A DNA stretch of 64,000 nt from Frigoribacterium sp. PhB160 (GTDB lineage Bacteria > Actinomycetota > Actinomycetes > Actinomycetales > Microbacteriaceae). The notes beneath the pieces are model-generated. The model saw only the letters and a list, made by a program, of their open reading frames with translations. It made no database searches and was not told the DNA's origin. Shown here one piece after another: positions 16,483 through 24,989 of this stretch (the first letter of the stretch is position 1; each line of letters opens with the position of its first letter). The stretch covers positions 1,279,564-1,343,563 of the forward strand of contig NZ_RKIE01000001.1 of NCBI RefSeq assembly GCF_003751785.1, written 5' to 3'. The position numbers and the translations under genes are program-made.

Positions 16483-16495
16483 AGGAGGAACGTTG
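16483..16495 (+). promoter_or_regulatory. Strong ribosome site deciding a TTG start
   Basis: AGGAGGAA (16483-16490) stands immediately before TTG at 16493. No ATG or GTG in the same frame lies near, so TTG is taken as the start of the TetR gene although spacing is short. Confidence 0.65.
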
Positions 16496-17140
16496 CTCGT
16501 CACCGACGTCAATGAAGCACTGCCCGGGGGATCGTCACTGCTCAGGAACGAGCCGGTCCAGGCTCGGAGCTCTGCGCGCCTCACGGGGCTGCTCGACGCC
16601 GCGGCGTCGATCATCGACGAGATCGGCTACGAGCGGCTCACCACCGCCATGGTCGCCGAGCGGGCCGGCGCCTCGATCGGCACCGTCTACCGCTACTTCC
16701 CCGACCGCATCGCCGTGGTCGACGCCCTGGCCCTCCGCTGCATGCAGCGGCTGACGGCCCGGGTCGTCGAAGCGGTCTCGCACGACGACGTCACCGACTG
16801 GCGCCAGGCGGTCGATCTCGTGGTGGACGCCAAGGTCGAGATGTACCGCACCGAGCCCGGCTTCCGGGCGATCCGCTTCGGCGACGTCCCCGACCTGGGC
16901 GCGCCTCAGCAGGCCCCGGTGTCGAGCCCGCTCGCCGACAGCGTCCTCCGGCTGCTCGTCGAGCGCTTCGACGTCGTGGCCGACGAGCGCACCGAGCTCG
17001 CCGTGCAGGTCGTCGTCGAGATCGGCAACGGGCTGCTCGCGCGCGCCTTCGTCGCCGGCGGCCGGGGCGACGAGCGCTTCGTGGAAGAGTGCCGCCGCGT
17101 CGTCACGAGCTACCTCGAACCGGTGCTCACGGTCGGCTAG
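16493..17140 (+). CDS. TetR-family transcriptional regulator
   Basis: A 215-residue protein. The N-terminal TetR helix-turn-helix is clear at about residues 25-70: ARLTGLLDAAASIIDEIGYE, then TTAMVAERAGASIGTVYRYF and PDRIAVVDALA. The C-terminal ligand domain is helical with no recognisable signature. It lies 110 bp upstream of an OpuC-type transporter operon on the same strand, and a long palindrome sits in that gap, so it may control the transporter or itself. The TTG start is set by an AGGAGGAA site. Confidence 0.9.
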   Translation: MLVTDVNEALPGGSSLLRNEPVQARSSARLTGLLDAAASIIDEIGYERLTTAMVAERAGASIGTVYRYFPDRIAVVDALALRCMQRLTARVVEAVSHDDVTDWRQAVDLVVDAKVEMYRTEPGFRAIRFGDVPDLGAPQQAPVSSPLADSVLRLLVERFDVVADERTELAVQVVVEIGNGLLARAFVAGGRGDERFVEECRRVVTSYLEPVLTVG

Positions 17141-17151
17141 CCGCCAGGCGA

Positions 17152-17182
17152 CTCGACGCGTCACGCGACGTGACCCGTCGAG
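17152..17182 (+). promoter_or_regulatory. 31-bp palindrome: TetR operator or terminator
   Basis: CTCGACGCGTCAC (17152-17164) and GTGACCCGTCGAG (17170-17182) pair with one C/C mismatch around a 5-nt centre. It begins 12 bases after the tetR stop and 69 bases before the ATPase start. The size fits a TetR-family operator; a terminator is the alternative. Confidence 0.5.
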
Positions 17183-17250
17183 GGGAACTGTGGTTGGGTG
17201 AACCTCCTGGCAAGTGTCGATTCGTGCTGCCCACGAGGAATGAGCCACCC

Positions 17251-18138
17251 ATGATCGAGTTCCGCTCGGTGTCCAAGCAGTACCCGGACGGCACTCGCGC
17301 CGTCGACGACTTCAGCCTGATCATCCCCTCCCGCAAGACCACGGTGTTCGTCGGGTCCAGCGGCTGCGGCAAGACCACCATCCTCCGCATGATCAACCGC
17401 ATGGTCGACCCGAGCTCGGGGGTCATCGAGATCGACGGCAAGCCCATCGGCGACCTCGAGCCCGTCGCGCTCCGTCGCAGCATCGGCTACGTCATGCAGA
17501 ACTCCGGCCTGCTGCCGCACCGCAAGGTCGTCGACAACATCGCGACCGTGCCGGTGCTGAAGGGCGTCGGCAAGAAGGAGGCGCGCGACCGGGCCCTCGA
17601 GCTCATGGACACCGTCGGACTCGACCGCTCCCTCGGCCAGCGCTACCCGAGCCAGCTCTCGGGCGGCCAGCAGCAGCGGGTCGGCGTAGCCCGCGGACTC
17701 GCCGTCGACCCGAACATCCTCCTCATGGACGAGCCCTTCGGCGCCGTCGACCCGCTCGTCCGCTCCGACCTGCAGCAGGAGCTGATCCGCCTCCAGCGCG
17801 AGCTCGACAAGACCGTCGTCTTCGTGACCCACGACATCGACGAGGCCTTCTACCTCGGCGACCAGGTCGTGATCCTCGAGAAGGGCGGCCGGATCGCCCA
17901 GCAGGGCAGCCCGGCCGAGATCCTCTCCGACCCCGCGAGCGACTTCGTCGCCGACTTCGTCGGCTCGAAGCGCGGCAAGCGTGCCCTCCACATCCAGCAG
18001 ACCGCCACCGGCCAGGTCGTCGTCGACGACGACGGCCGGACCACGGGCGTGCTCACCGGGCCGGTCAGGGTCCCCGACGCAGAGGCCGGTGCCGTCGCGG
18101 CGCCGGGTGCCCCGGCGCAGGGTGGGCGAGCGTCGTGA
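17251..18138 (+). CDS. ABC transporter ATP-binding protein, quaternary amine (OpuC/ProV) type
   Basis: A 295-residue ATPase that powers import of a compatible solute such as glycine betaine, choline or carnitine. Walker A GSSGCGKTT is at residues 35-43, the signature LSGGQQQR near 138, Walker B ILLMDEPFGAVD near 156, and the switch His in VFVTHDIDEAF. The tail of about 50 residues (ALHIQQTATGQVVVDDDG and on) replaces the CBS pair of OpuCA/ProV, so ionic-strength gating through CBS domains is absent. The GTG of the next gene overlaps its stop (GTGA). The ATG at 17251 is preceded by GAGGAA at some distance. Confidence 0.93.
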   Translation: MIEFRSVSKQYPDGTRAVDDFSLIIPSRKTTVFVGSSGCGKTTILRMINRMVDPSSGVIEIDGKPIGDLEPVALRRSIGYVMQNSGLLPHRKVVDNIATVPVLKGVGKKEARDRALELMDTVGLDRSLGQRYPSQLSGGQQQRVGVARGLAVDPNILLMDEPFGAVDPLVRSDLQQELIRLQRELDKTVVFVTHDIDEAFYLGDQVVILEKGGRIAQQGSPAEILSDPASDFVADFVGSKRGKRALHIQQTATGQVVVDDDGRTTGVLTGPVRVPDAEAGAVAAPGAPAQGGRAS

Positions 18139-18821
18139 ACTGGGTCTGGTCGAACGCCGACTACATCTGGGACAAGACGCTGGTGCACCTCGGCCTCAGC
18201 GTGCCTCCGATCGTCCTCGCCTTCGTCATCTCGCTGCCCATCGGCTGGCTGGCCTACCGGTACGCCCCGATCCGCGGCGTCGTGCTCACCGTGGCCGGCC
18301 TGTTCTACGCCGTTCCGTCGTTCGCCCTGCTGGTCATCCTGCCGGGCATCATCGGCTACCCGATCCGCAGCGACACCAACATCATCGTCGGCCTGACGCT
18401 CTACGGCGTCGCGCTCATGGTGCGGTCGGTCGCCGACGGCCTCCAGTCGGTCGAGGCCGACGTGCGGCAGTCCGCGACGGCGATCGGCTACTCGCCGTGG
18501 CAGCGGTTCTGGCGGGTCGAGATCCCGCTCGCCGGCCCGGTGCTGCTGGCCGGCCTGCGCGTGGTCGTCGTCAGCACGGTCAGCCTCGTCACGGTAGGCG
18601 GCATCCTCGGCATCAACGGCCTCGGCCTGCTGTTCAACGACGGCTTCCAACGCGACATCCTCGCCGAGATCGTCGCCGGCATCGTCATCACCATCGCGAT
18701 GGCCCTCGTGCTCGACGGCCTGCTCGTGCTGCTCGGGAGGGCCCTCATGCCGTGGACGACCACCCGTTCCGGACGACGCGCCGCCAAGGCGAGCACCCGA
18801 GAGGTGGTGGCCGCGCCGTGA
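18135..18821 (+). CDS. ABC transporter permease, quaternary amine type (first)
   Basis: A 228-residue inner-membrane permease with about five or six helices (VPPIVLAFVISLPIGWLAY, VLTVAGLFYAVPSFALLVIL, VLLAGLRVVVVSTVSLVTVG, DILAEIVAGIVITIAMALVL). The EAA-type loop is SATAIGYSPWQRFWRVEIPLAGP, the contact with the ATPase. It starts with GTG inside the stop of the ATPase gene (GTGA) and ends in the same kind of overlap with the second permease, so the four proteins are made from one coupled message. Confidence 0.92.
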   Translation: MNWVWSNADYIWDKTLVHLGLSVPPIVLAFVISLPIGWLAYRYAPIRGVVLTVAGLFYAVPSFALLVILPGIIGYPIRSDTNIIVGLTLYGVALMVRSVADGLQSVEADVRQSATAIGYSPWQRFWRVEIPLAGPVLLAGLRVVVVSTVSLVTVGGILGINGLGLLFNDGFQRDILAEIVAGIVITIAMALVLDGLLVLLGRALMPWTTTRSGRRAAKASTREVVAAP

Positions 18822-19558
18822 ACCTCTTCCTCGACGCCTTCGCCTGGATCGGCGACCCGGTCCACCTGACCGGCCCGGACGGCATCCCGACCCGCATCGG
18901 AGAGCACCTCGCCTACACGCTGGTCGCCGTCGTCATCGCCTCGGTCATCGCGATCCCGATCGGCTGGCTGATCGGCCACACGGGCAGAGGGCGCAGCTTC
19001 GCCGTCGCCGTCACCGGCGGCGCCCGCGCCCTGCCGACCGTGGGCCTCGTGTTCCTCCTCGCGCTGCTCCTCGGCATCGGCATCACCGCGCCGATGATCA
19101 CCTTCGTCATCCTCGCCGTCCCCTCGGTGCTCGCCGGGGCCTACTCGGGCTTCGAGGCCGTCGACCGGGCGACGGTCGACGCCGCCCGCGCCGTCGGCAT
19201 GACCGAGTGGCAGATCGTCACGCGCGTCGAGGCGCCCCTCGGCCTGCCGCTGCTCATCGGCGGCATCCGCTCGGCGACGCTCCAGGTCGTGGCCACCGCG
19301 ACCATCGCCTCCGTCGTGGGGTCGGGCGGCCTCGGCATCTACCTCTTCCGCGGCCTGCGATCGAACGACTACACGCAGATGCTCGCCGGCTCGATCCTCG
19401 TGATCCTGCTCGCGGTGCTGCTCGAGATCGTCTTCTCGATCGCCCAGCGACTCGTCGTCCCCGCCGGCGTCACGGCCGGACGACCCACCGACACCCGCGT
19501 CACGACCAGACGGTCGTCCGCGGCGAAGGCAACATCCCTCCAGGAAGGAACACAGTGA
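18818..19558 (+). CDS. ABC transporter permease, quaternary amine type (second)
   Basis: A 246-residue inner-membrane permease, paralogous to the first. Helices include LVAVVIASVIAIPIGWLIGH, LPTVGLVFLLALLLGIGI and MLAGSILVILLAVLLEIVFS; the EAA-like loop is AARAVGMTEWQIVTRVEAPLG and is followed by SVVGSGGLGIYLFRGL, typical of OpuCB/OpuCD. It lies between two GTGA overlaps. The cytoplasmic tail is about 30 residues and rich in Thr/Arg. Confidence 0.92.
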   Translation: MNLFLDAFAWIGDPVHLTGPDGIPTRIGEHLAYTLVAVVIASVIAIPIGWLIGHTGRGRSFAVAVTGGARALPTVGLVFLLALLLGIGITAPMITFVILAVPSVLAGAYSGFEAVDRATVDAARAVGMTEWQIVTRVEAPLGLPLLIGGIRSATLQVVATATIASVVGSGGLGIYLFRGLRSNDYTQMLAGSILVILLAVLLEIVFSIAQRLVVPAGVTAGRPTDTRVTTRRSSAAKATSLQEGTQ

Positions 19559-20490
19559 TCAACACAGCGAAGAAAGGCCGGCTCACCGTTCTCGGTGCAG
19601 TCGCGATCGGGGCCATGGTGGCCCTGGCAGGGTGCGCGTCGAGCGACCCGCTGAGCGACGGGGGAGACGACTCCTCGGCCGCCTCGTCCGACACGCTCGT
19701 CATCGGCTCGCAGCAGTACTACTCGAACGAGATCATCGCCGAGCTGTACGCCCAGGCCCTCGAGGACGGCGGCTACGACGTCCAGCGCGAGTACCAGATC
19801 GGCCAGCGGGAGGTCTACCTGCCCGAGCTCGAGTCGGGCGCGATCGACGTCTTCCCCGAGTACACCGGCAACCTCCTGCAGTTCTACGACAAGGAGTCCA
19901 CGGCCAAGTCGCCGGAGGAGGTGCAGACCGCCCTCGAGGCAGCCCTGCCCGACGGCCTGACCGCCCTCGCCGCCTCCGAGGCGTCCGACCAGGACAGCTA
20001 CAACGTGACCAAGGAGTTCTCGGAGTCGAACGGCATCACGAGCCTCGCCGACCTCAAGGACTACTCCGGCACGCTCGCCCTCGGCGCCCCGCCCGAGAAC
20101 GCCGAGCGTCCCTACGGCCCTCCCGGGCTGAAGAGCGTCTACGGCGTCGACGTCACGTCGACCCCGATCGACGACGGCGGCGGACCGCTCACGGTCAAGG
20201 CCCTCGTCTCGGGCGACGTCCAGCTCGCCGACATCTACACGGCCAGCCCGCTCATCACCGAGAACGACCTCGTCACCCTCGACGACCCGGAGAACCTGAT
20301 CCTGCCGCAGAACGTGGTGCCGATCGTCTCCGACAAGGTCGACGACGACGCCCAGGCGATCATCGACGCGGTCGACCAGGCCCTCACGCCGAGCGACCTG
20401 CAGGAGCTCAACTCGCGGAGCCAGACGGACAAGGAGTCGTCGGCGACCATCGCCAAGGACTACCTCACGTCGAAGGGGCTCATCGGCTGA
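19555..20490 (+). CDS. Substrate-binding lipoprotein of the quaternary amine importer
   Basis: A 311-residue lipoprotein (OpuAC/OsmX-like). The signal peptide ends in a lipobox ALAGC with Cys at about residue 27, so it is anchored outside the membrane. The mature part begins TLVIGSQQYYSNEIIAELYA, includes EYTGNLLQFY and KALVSGDVQLADIYTASPLI, all typical of glycine betaine/choline binding proteins that use an aromatic cage. The GTG start overlaps the permease stop and has a strong AGGAAGGAA site, consistent with higher expression of the binding protein than of the channel. Confidence 0.93.
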   Translation: MINTAKKGRLTVLGAVAIGAMVALAGCASSDPLSDGGDDSSAASSDTLVIGSQQYYSNEIIAELYAQALEDGGYDVQREYQIGQREVYLPELESGAIDVFPEYTGNLLQFYDKESTAKSPEEVQTALEAALPDGLTALAASEASDQDSYNVTKEFSESNGITSLADLKDYSGTLALGAPPENAERPYGPPGLKSVYGVDVTSTPIDDGGGPLTVKALVSGDVQLADIYTASPLITENDLVTLDDPENLILPQNVVPIVSDKVDDDAQAIIDAVDQALTPSDLQELNSRSQTDKESSATIAKDYLTSKGLIG

Positions 20491-20521
20491 CCACCGGCCC
20501 GCCGCGTCCTCGCGGCAGCTC

Positions 20522-20557
20522 ACGAGGGGTCCGACGCCACGGCATCGGGCCCCTCGT
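20522..20557 (+). terminator. Terminator hairpin after the ABC importer operon
   Basis: ACGAGGGGTCCGA (20522-20534) pairs with TCGGGCCCCTCGT (20545-20557), 13 pairs with one T-G wobble and a 10-nt loop. Confidence 0.7.
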
Positions 20558-20680
20558 CCGTGTCCGGGGCCGGGCTCCCCGGTGGCGGCGGAGCAGGCGG
20601 TCGCGCAACGGGCCGCCGTCTTCCCAGGCAGTCGGCAGCCAGAGGGCAACAAAGCAACACGTGTCGTGAAAATGCCGACC

Positions 20681-20686
20681 TAGGCT
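20681..20686 (+). promoter_or_regulatory. Possible -10 (TAGGCT) of cydABDC
   Basis: GACCTAGGCTGAGG lies in an AT-richer patch (20650-20690) of the otherwise GC-rich gap before cydA, about 95 bases upstream of the GTG. No clear -35 or Rex site was identified. Confidence 0.35.
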
Positions 20687-20779
20687 GAGGGGCGTCACGA
20701 CGGGGTGACGACGATCCGTCCCCCTCCTGGAAGAAGCCATCGTGCCGTCGACCACACCCCGCACACCGCGGAGCGCCGC

Positions 20780-22192
20780 GTGACCGAGCTGCTCGACCCG
20801 CTGCTGCTCTCACGCTGGCAGTTCGGTCTCACGACCATCTACCACTTCCTCTTCGTGCCGCTGACGATCGGCATGGCGTTCACGGTCGCGGTCTTCCAGA
20901 CCGCCTGGGTGCGCACCGGTCGGGTCCACTACCTGCAGCTCACCCAGTTCTTCGGCAAGATCTTCCTCATCAACTTCGCGATGGGCGTCGTCACCGGCAT
21001 CGTCCAGGAGTTCCAGTTCGGCATGAACTGGTCCGACTACTCCCGCTTCGTCGGCGACGTGTTCGGGGCGCCCCTCGCGCTCGAGGGCCTGCTGGCGTTC
21101 TTCCTCGAGGCGACCTTCATCGGCGTCTGGATCTTCGGCTGGGACAAGGTGCCCGCCAAGCTCCACCTCGCGAGCATCTGGGGCGCGACGGTCGGCAGCG
21201 TGCTCTCGGCCTACTTCATCATCGCGGCCAACGCCTTCATGCAGAACCCCGTCGGCTTCGAGATCGACGAGGAGAAGGGCCGTGCGCAGCTGACGGACAT
21301 CATGGCCGTGCTGACGAACAAGGTCGCCCTCGCGGCCTTCCCGCACACCATCTTCGCCTGCCTCATGGTCTCGGCCGCCGTGATCGTCGCGGTCGCCTGC
21401 TGGCACCTCAGCCGCACCCAGCACCTCGAGACCATGCGGCCGGCCCTGCGCTTCGGGCTCGTGCTCATGGTCGTCTCCGGCGGCCTCACCTTCCTCACCG
21501 GCGACCAGCTCGGCCTCGCGATGGTCGAGACGCAGCCGACGAAGATGGCCGCGGCCGAGGCGCTCTACACGACGAGCACCGGCGCCGACGCCTCCTTCTC
21601 GGTCTTCACGCTGGGCACGCCCGACGGCGTCCACGAGCTCTTCAGCATCCGCGTGCCGTACCTCCTCTCGTTCCTGTCGACGCACACCCTCGACGGCACC
21701 GTCGAGGGGATCAACGACCTGCAGGCGCAGTACGTGCAGCTCTACGGCCCGGGCGACTACACCCCGATCATCTGGGTCACGTACTGGTCGTTCCGCTGGA
21801 TGATGGGCCTCGGCATGGTGGCCGTGCTCGTCTCGACCGTCGGCCTCTGGCTGACCCGCGGCGGCCGCCTGCCCACGAGCCGCTGGGTCTGGCGGGCCGC
21901 GATCTGGACCTACCCGCTGCCCCTGCTCGCGATGATCGTCGGCTGGGTCTTCACCGAGATGGGCCGCCAGCCCTGGCTCGTCTTCGGCCTGCTGAAGACC
22001 GAGGACGGCGTCTCGCCGAGCGTCACCGGCCTCGAGGTGCTCATCTCGCTCGTGGCCTTCACCGTGATCTACGGATCCCTCGCCGTGGTCGAGTTCCGGC
22101 TCATCGTCGCGGCGGCCAAGAAGGGCCCCGCGGGCCCGCCCGAGACCGACGCCGAGACGGGCCTCGTCCGGCACGAGGCCACGGTCTACTGA
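20780..22192 (+). CDS. cydA: Cytochrome bd ubiquinol/menaquinol oxidase subunit I
   Basis: A 470-residue membrane subunit that oxidises quinol and reduces oxygen at the b595/d haem site. The N-terminal haem b595 ligand His lies in FGLTTIYHFLFVPLTIG; the haem b558 ligands lie in FPHTIFAC and RWMMGLGM; the conserved WVFTEMGRQPW motif is present near residue 400. The Q-loop is of the short type. The GTG at 20780 places the conserved start (LLDPLLLSRWQFGLTTIY) at the N-terminus. First gene of a cydABDC run; expected to be used at low oxygen. Confidence 0.97.
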   Translation: MTELLDPLLLSRWQFGLTTIYHFLFVPLTIGMAFTVAVFQTAWVRTGRVHYLQLTQFFGKIFLINFAMGVVTGIVQEFQFGMNWSDYSRFVGDVFGAPLALEGLLAFFLEATFIGVWIFGWDKVPAKLHLASIWGATVGSVLSAYFIIAANAFMQNPVGFEIDEEKGRAQLTDIMAVLTNKVALAAFPHTIFACLMVSAAVIVAVACWHLSRTQHLETMRPALRFGLVLMVVSGGLTFLTGDQLGLAMVETQPTKMAAAEALYTTSTGADASFSVFTLGTPDGVHELFSIRVPYLLSFLSTHTLDGTVEGINDLQAQYVQLYGPGDYTPIIWVTYWSFRWMMGLGMVAVLVSTVGLWLTRGGRLPTSRWVWRAAIWTYPLPLLAMIVGWVFTEMGRQPWLVFGLLKTEDGVSPSVTGLEVLISLVAFTVIYGSLAVVEFRLIVAAAKKGPAGPPETDAETGLVRHEATVY

Positions 22193-22210
22193 CGGAAGGC
22201 GTGCCCTGAC

Positions 22211-23212
22211 ATGGATCTGCCCACCCTCTGGTTCGCGGTCGTCGCGTTCTTCTTCGTCGGCTACTTCGTCCTCGACGGCTTCGACTTCGGCGTCGGCATG
22301 TCGCTGCCGTTCCTCGGCCGCGACGACACCGACCGCCGCGTGCTCATCAACACGATCGGGCCCGTCTGGGACCTCAACGAGACCTGGGTCATCGTCGCGG
22401 GCGCCGTGCTCTTCGCCGCCTTCCCCGAGTGGTACGCGACGATGTTCAGCGGCTTCTACCTCGTCCTGCTCGCGATCCTCCTCGCGCTCATCGCGCGCGG
22501 CGTCTCGTTCGAGTACCGCCACCAGCGTCCGGAGGCGCGGTGGAAGCGCCGCTTCGACCTCATGATCACCGTGGGCTCGGCCGTCCCCGCATTCCTCTGG
22601 GGCGTCGCCTTCGCCAACGTCGTGCACGGCGTGCCGCTCGACGCGAACCACGACTACGTGGGGACGACGGCCGACCTCTTCGGCCCCTACGCGCTGCTCG
22701 GCGGGCTGACGACGCTTCTGCTCTTCTTCACCCACGGCGTCGTGTTCGTCTCGCTCAAGACCGAGGGCGACATCCGCGAGCGGGCCCGGCGCCTCGCGGT
22801 CCGCTCGGGCGCGCTCACGATCGTCGTGGCGGCGAGCTTCCTGGCGGCGACCACGCTGGCGTCCGGCACGCCGGCCTCGGCGGCGCTGTCCGTCGGCGCC
22901 GCCGCGGCCCTCGTGGCCTCGTTCGTCGCGAACCTCCGAGGTCGCGAGGGCTTCGCCTTCGCCGCGATGGCGGCCACGATCGCCCTGGCCGTGGCGAGCC
23001 TCTTCGCCGCGCTGTTCCCGGGCGTCATGCCGGCCAGCAACGACCCCGCGAACAGCCTGACGATCGTGAACGCGTCGAGCTCGACCTACACGCTGACCGT
23101 GATGAGCTGGGTCGCCCTGGTCTTCGTGCCCCTGATCGTCGGCTACCAGGCGTTCACGTACTGGGTCTTCCGCAAGCGCGTGAGCCGGGCGTCCATCCCG
23201 GCCGCGCACTAA
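22211..23212 (+). CDS. cydB: Cytochrome bd oxidase subunit II
   Basis: A 333-residue membrane protein with about eight or nine helices. The conserved N-terminus LPTLWFAVVAFFFVGYFVLD followed by GFDFGVGM, and PVWDLNETWVIVAGAVLFAAFPEWYA are classical CydB motifs. It forms the oxidase heterodimer with CydA. It starts 18 bases after cydA and is followed after 13 bases by cydD. Confidence 0.97.
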   Translation: MDLPTLWFAVVAFFFVGYFVLDGFDFGVGMSLPFLGRDDTDRRVLINTIGPVWDLNETWVIVAGAVLFAAFPEWYATMFSGFYLVLLAILLALIARGVSFEYRHQRPEARWKRRFDLMITVGSAVPAFLWGVAFANVVHGVPLDANHDYVGTTADLFGPYALLGGLTTLLLFFTHGVVFVSLKTEGDIRERARRLAVRSGALTIVVAASFLAATTLASGTPASAALSVGAAAALVASFVANLRGREGFAFAAMAATIALAVASLFAALFPGVMPASNDPANSLTIVNASSSTYTLTVMSWVALVFVPLIVGYQAFTYWVFRKRVSRASIPAAH

Positions 23213-23225
23213 GGGAGGCGACCTC

Positions 23226-24989
23226 GTGGGACCGGTCGACCCGCGCCTCCTGCGGTACGCCTCCGCCGCGCGCGGGTTCCTCGTGCTGGGGGCGCTGCTC
23301 GGGCTCGTGCAGACGGCGGCCGTCGTCGGCGTCGCGTGGTCGGCGACGCAGGCCGTCGTCGCCGTCGTCGACGGGCGCGCGGCGGACGACCTCGGAGCCG
23401 CGCTCGTCGGGCTCGCCGTCGCGGTCGTCGTCCGCTCGGCGGCGTCGTGGGCGCTCGAGGCCGTCGCCGTCCGCACCTCGGCGGTCGTCAAGAGCCAGCT
23501 CCGCCGCCGGGTGCTGCGCGCCGTCGCCGGTCGGGGCGCCGACCGGGTGGCCCGCCACGGCTCGGCCCGGCTCGCCACGCTCGTCGGCCCCGGGCTCGAC
23601 GCCCTCGACGCGTGGTTCGCGCGCTACCTGCCGCAGCTGCTGCTGACCGCCCTCGCCACGCCGCTCGTGGTCGTCGTGATGTGGCGGTCGGACTGGCTCT
23701 CGGCCGTGATCGTCGTCGTCACGCTGCCGCTGATCCCCGTGTTCATGGTGCTGATCGGCCTGTCGACGCGCGCCGCTCAGGACCGTCAGTGGGACCGCCT
23801 CCAGTCGCTCGCGTCGTCGTTCCTCGACGCCGTGGGCGGCCTGTCGACCCTCAAGGCGTTCGGGCGGGAGGGCCGGCAGGTCGCCCGCATCGGCCGCCTC
23901 ACCGACGAGCACCGCGTCGAGACGATGCGGGTGCTGCGCGTCTCGTTCCTCAGCGGGTTCGCGCTCGAGCTGGCCGCCTCCCTGTCGGTCGCGCTCGTGG
24001 CGGTGTCGATCGGCGTCCGGCTGATCGACGGGTCGCTGCTGCTGCCGGTCGGGCTCTTCGTGCTGCTGCTCGCCCCCGAGGCGTACCTGCCGCTGCGCCA
24101 GGTCGGGGCCGCCTTCCACGCCGCCTCCGACGGGGTGGCCGCGGCCGACGGCGTGTTCGCGGTGCTCGACGACGACGCGGCGTCCGACGACGGGCGTCCC
24201 GGCGCGGGGGGCCCCCGACGAGGCGCGGTGCCGTCCGCCCCGACCGCCTCCGTCGCCGGGGCGCCCGCGTCCGTCGCCGCGGGGCCTGCGTCCGTCGCGG
24301 CCGACGACGTTCTCGTCGTCGACCGGGTCGCGGTCTCGCGGGACGGCGTGCCGGTCCTCGCGCCGATCTCGTTCCGGGCCCCGGTCGGGGAGGTGACGGC
24401 CCTCGTCGGGCCGAGCGGCGCCGGCAAGACGACCGTGCTCGCCGCGGTCCGCGGCGCGGTGGCCTCCTCGGGCCGTGTCGCCTGGCGCGACGCGGGCCGG
24501 GCCCCGGTGCTCGGCGACGTCGCGTGGTCGGGGCAGGCACCCGGCCTCGTCGCGGGCACGGTGGCCGAGAACGTCGCGCTCGGCGACGTCGTCGACGCGG
24601 GCGCGGTCGGCGCGGCCCTCGGGCTCGCGGGAGCGCCCGAGCTCGACCCGGGCACGTCGCTCGGGGCGTCGGGCAGCGGGCTCTCGGGCGGCCAGGCGCA
24701 GCGGGTCGCGCTGGCCCGGGCGCTGTACCGGGCCGAGCGGCGCGGGGCTCGCCTCCTGCTCGTCGACGAGCCGTCGTCGGCCCTCGACCCGGTGACCGAG
24801 GCGGCGCTCGTCGCCGGGCTGCGCGAGGTCGCCGCGCGCGGCGTCGCGGTCGTCGTCGTGACGCACCGGGCGGCCGTGCGCGACGCCGCCGACCGGGTCG
24901 TCGTCGTCGAGCCCGCGTCGTCGGGCGTCACCGACGTCACCGGTGCCGCCTCCGTCGCAGCGGCCTCCGCCCCGGGAGGCGTCCGATGA
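23226..24989 (+). CDS. cydD: CydD, ATP-binding/permease subunit of the CydDC exporter
   Basis: A 587-residue half-transporter. Six membrane helices fill residues 1-300 (GFLVLGALLGLVQTAAVVGV, LLLTALATPLVVVVMW, AVIVVVTLPLIPVFMVLIGL), including DAVGGLSTLKAFGR of the CydD type. The ATPase has Walker A GPSGAGKTT near 395, signature LSGGQAQR near 484 and Walker B RLLLVDEPSSALDP. CydDC moves reduced thiols and influences haem loading needed to assemble the oxidase. An Ala/Pro-rich linker of about 40 residues precedes the ATPase. Its TGA overlaps the cydC ATG (ATGA). Confidence 0.94.
   Translation: MGPVDPRLLRYASAARGFLVLGALLGLVQTAAVVGVAWSATQAVVAVVDGRAADDLGAALVGLAVAVVVRSAASWALEAVAVRTSAVVKSQLRRRVLRAVAGRGADRVARHGSARLATLVGPGLDALDAWFARYLPQLLLTALATPLVVVVMWRSDWLSAVIVVVTLPLIPVFMVLIGLSTRAAQDRQWDRLQSLASSFLDAVGGLSTLKAFGREGRQVARIGRLTDEHRVETMRVLRVSFLSGFALELAASLSVALVAVSIGVRLIDGSLLLPVGLFVLLLAPEAYLPLRQVGAAFHAASDGVAAADGVFAVLDDDAASDDGRPGAGGPRRGAVPSAPTASVAGAPASVAAGPASVAADDVLVVDRVAVSRDGVPVLAPISFRAPVGEVTALVGPSGAGKTTVLAAVRGAVASSGRVAWRDAGRAPVLGDVAWSGQAPGLVAGTVAENVALGDVVDAGAVGAALGLAGAPELDPGTSLGASGSGLSGGQAQRVALARALYRAERRGARLLLVDEPSSALDPVTEAALVAGLREVAARGVAVVVVTHRAAVRDAADRVVVVEPASSGVTDVTGAASVAAASAPGGVR

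Noticed and set aside
20650-20690. Possible Rex site before cydA
   Set aside because: The region is AT-richer but no TTGTGA-N6-TCACAA-like palindrome could be found.
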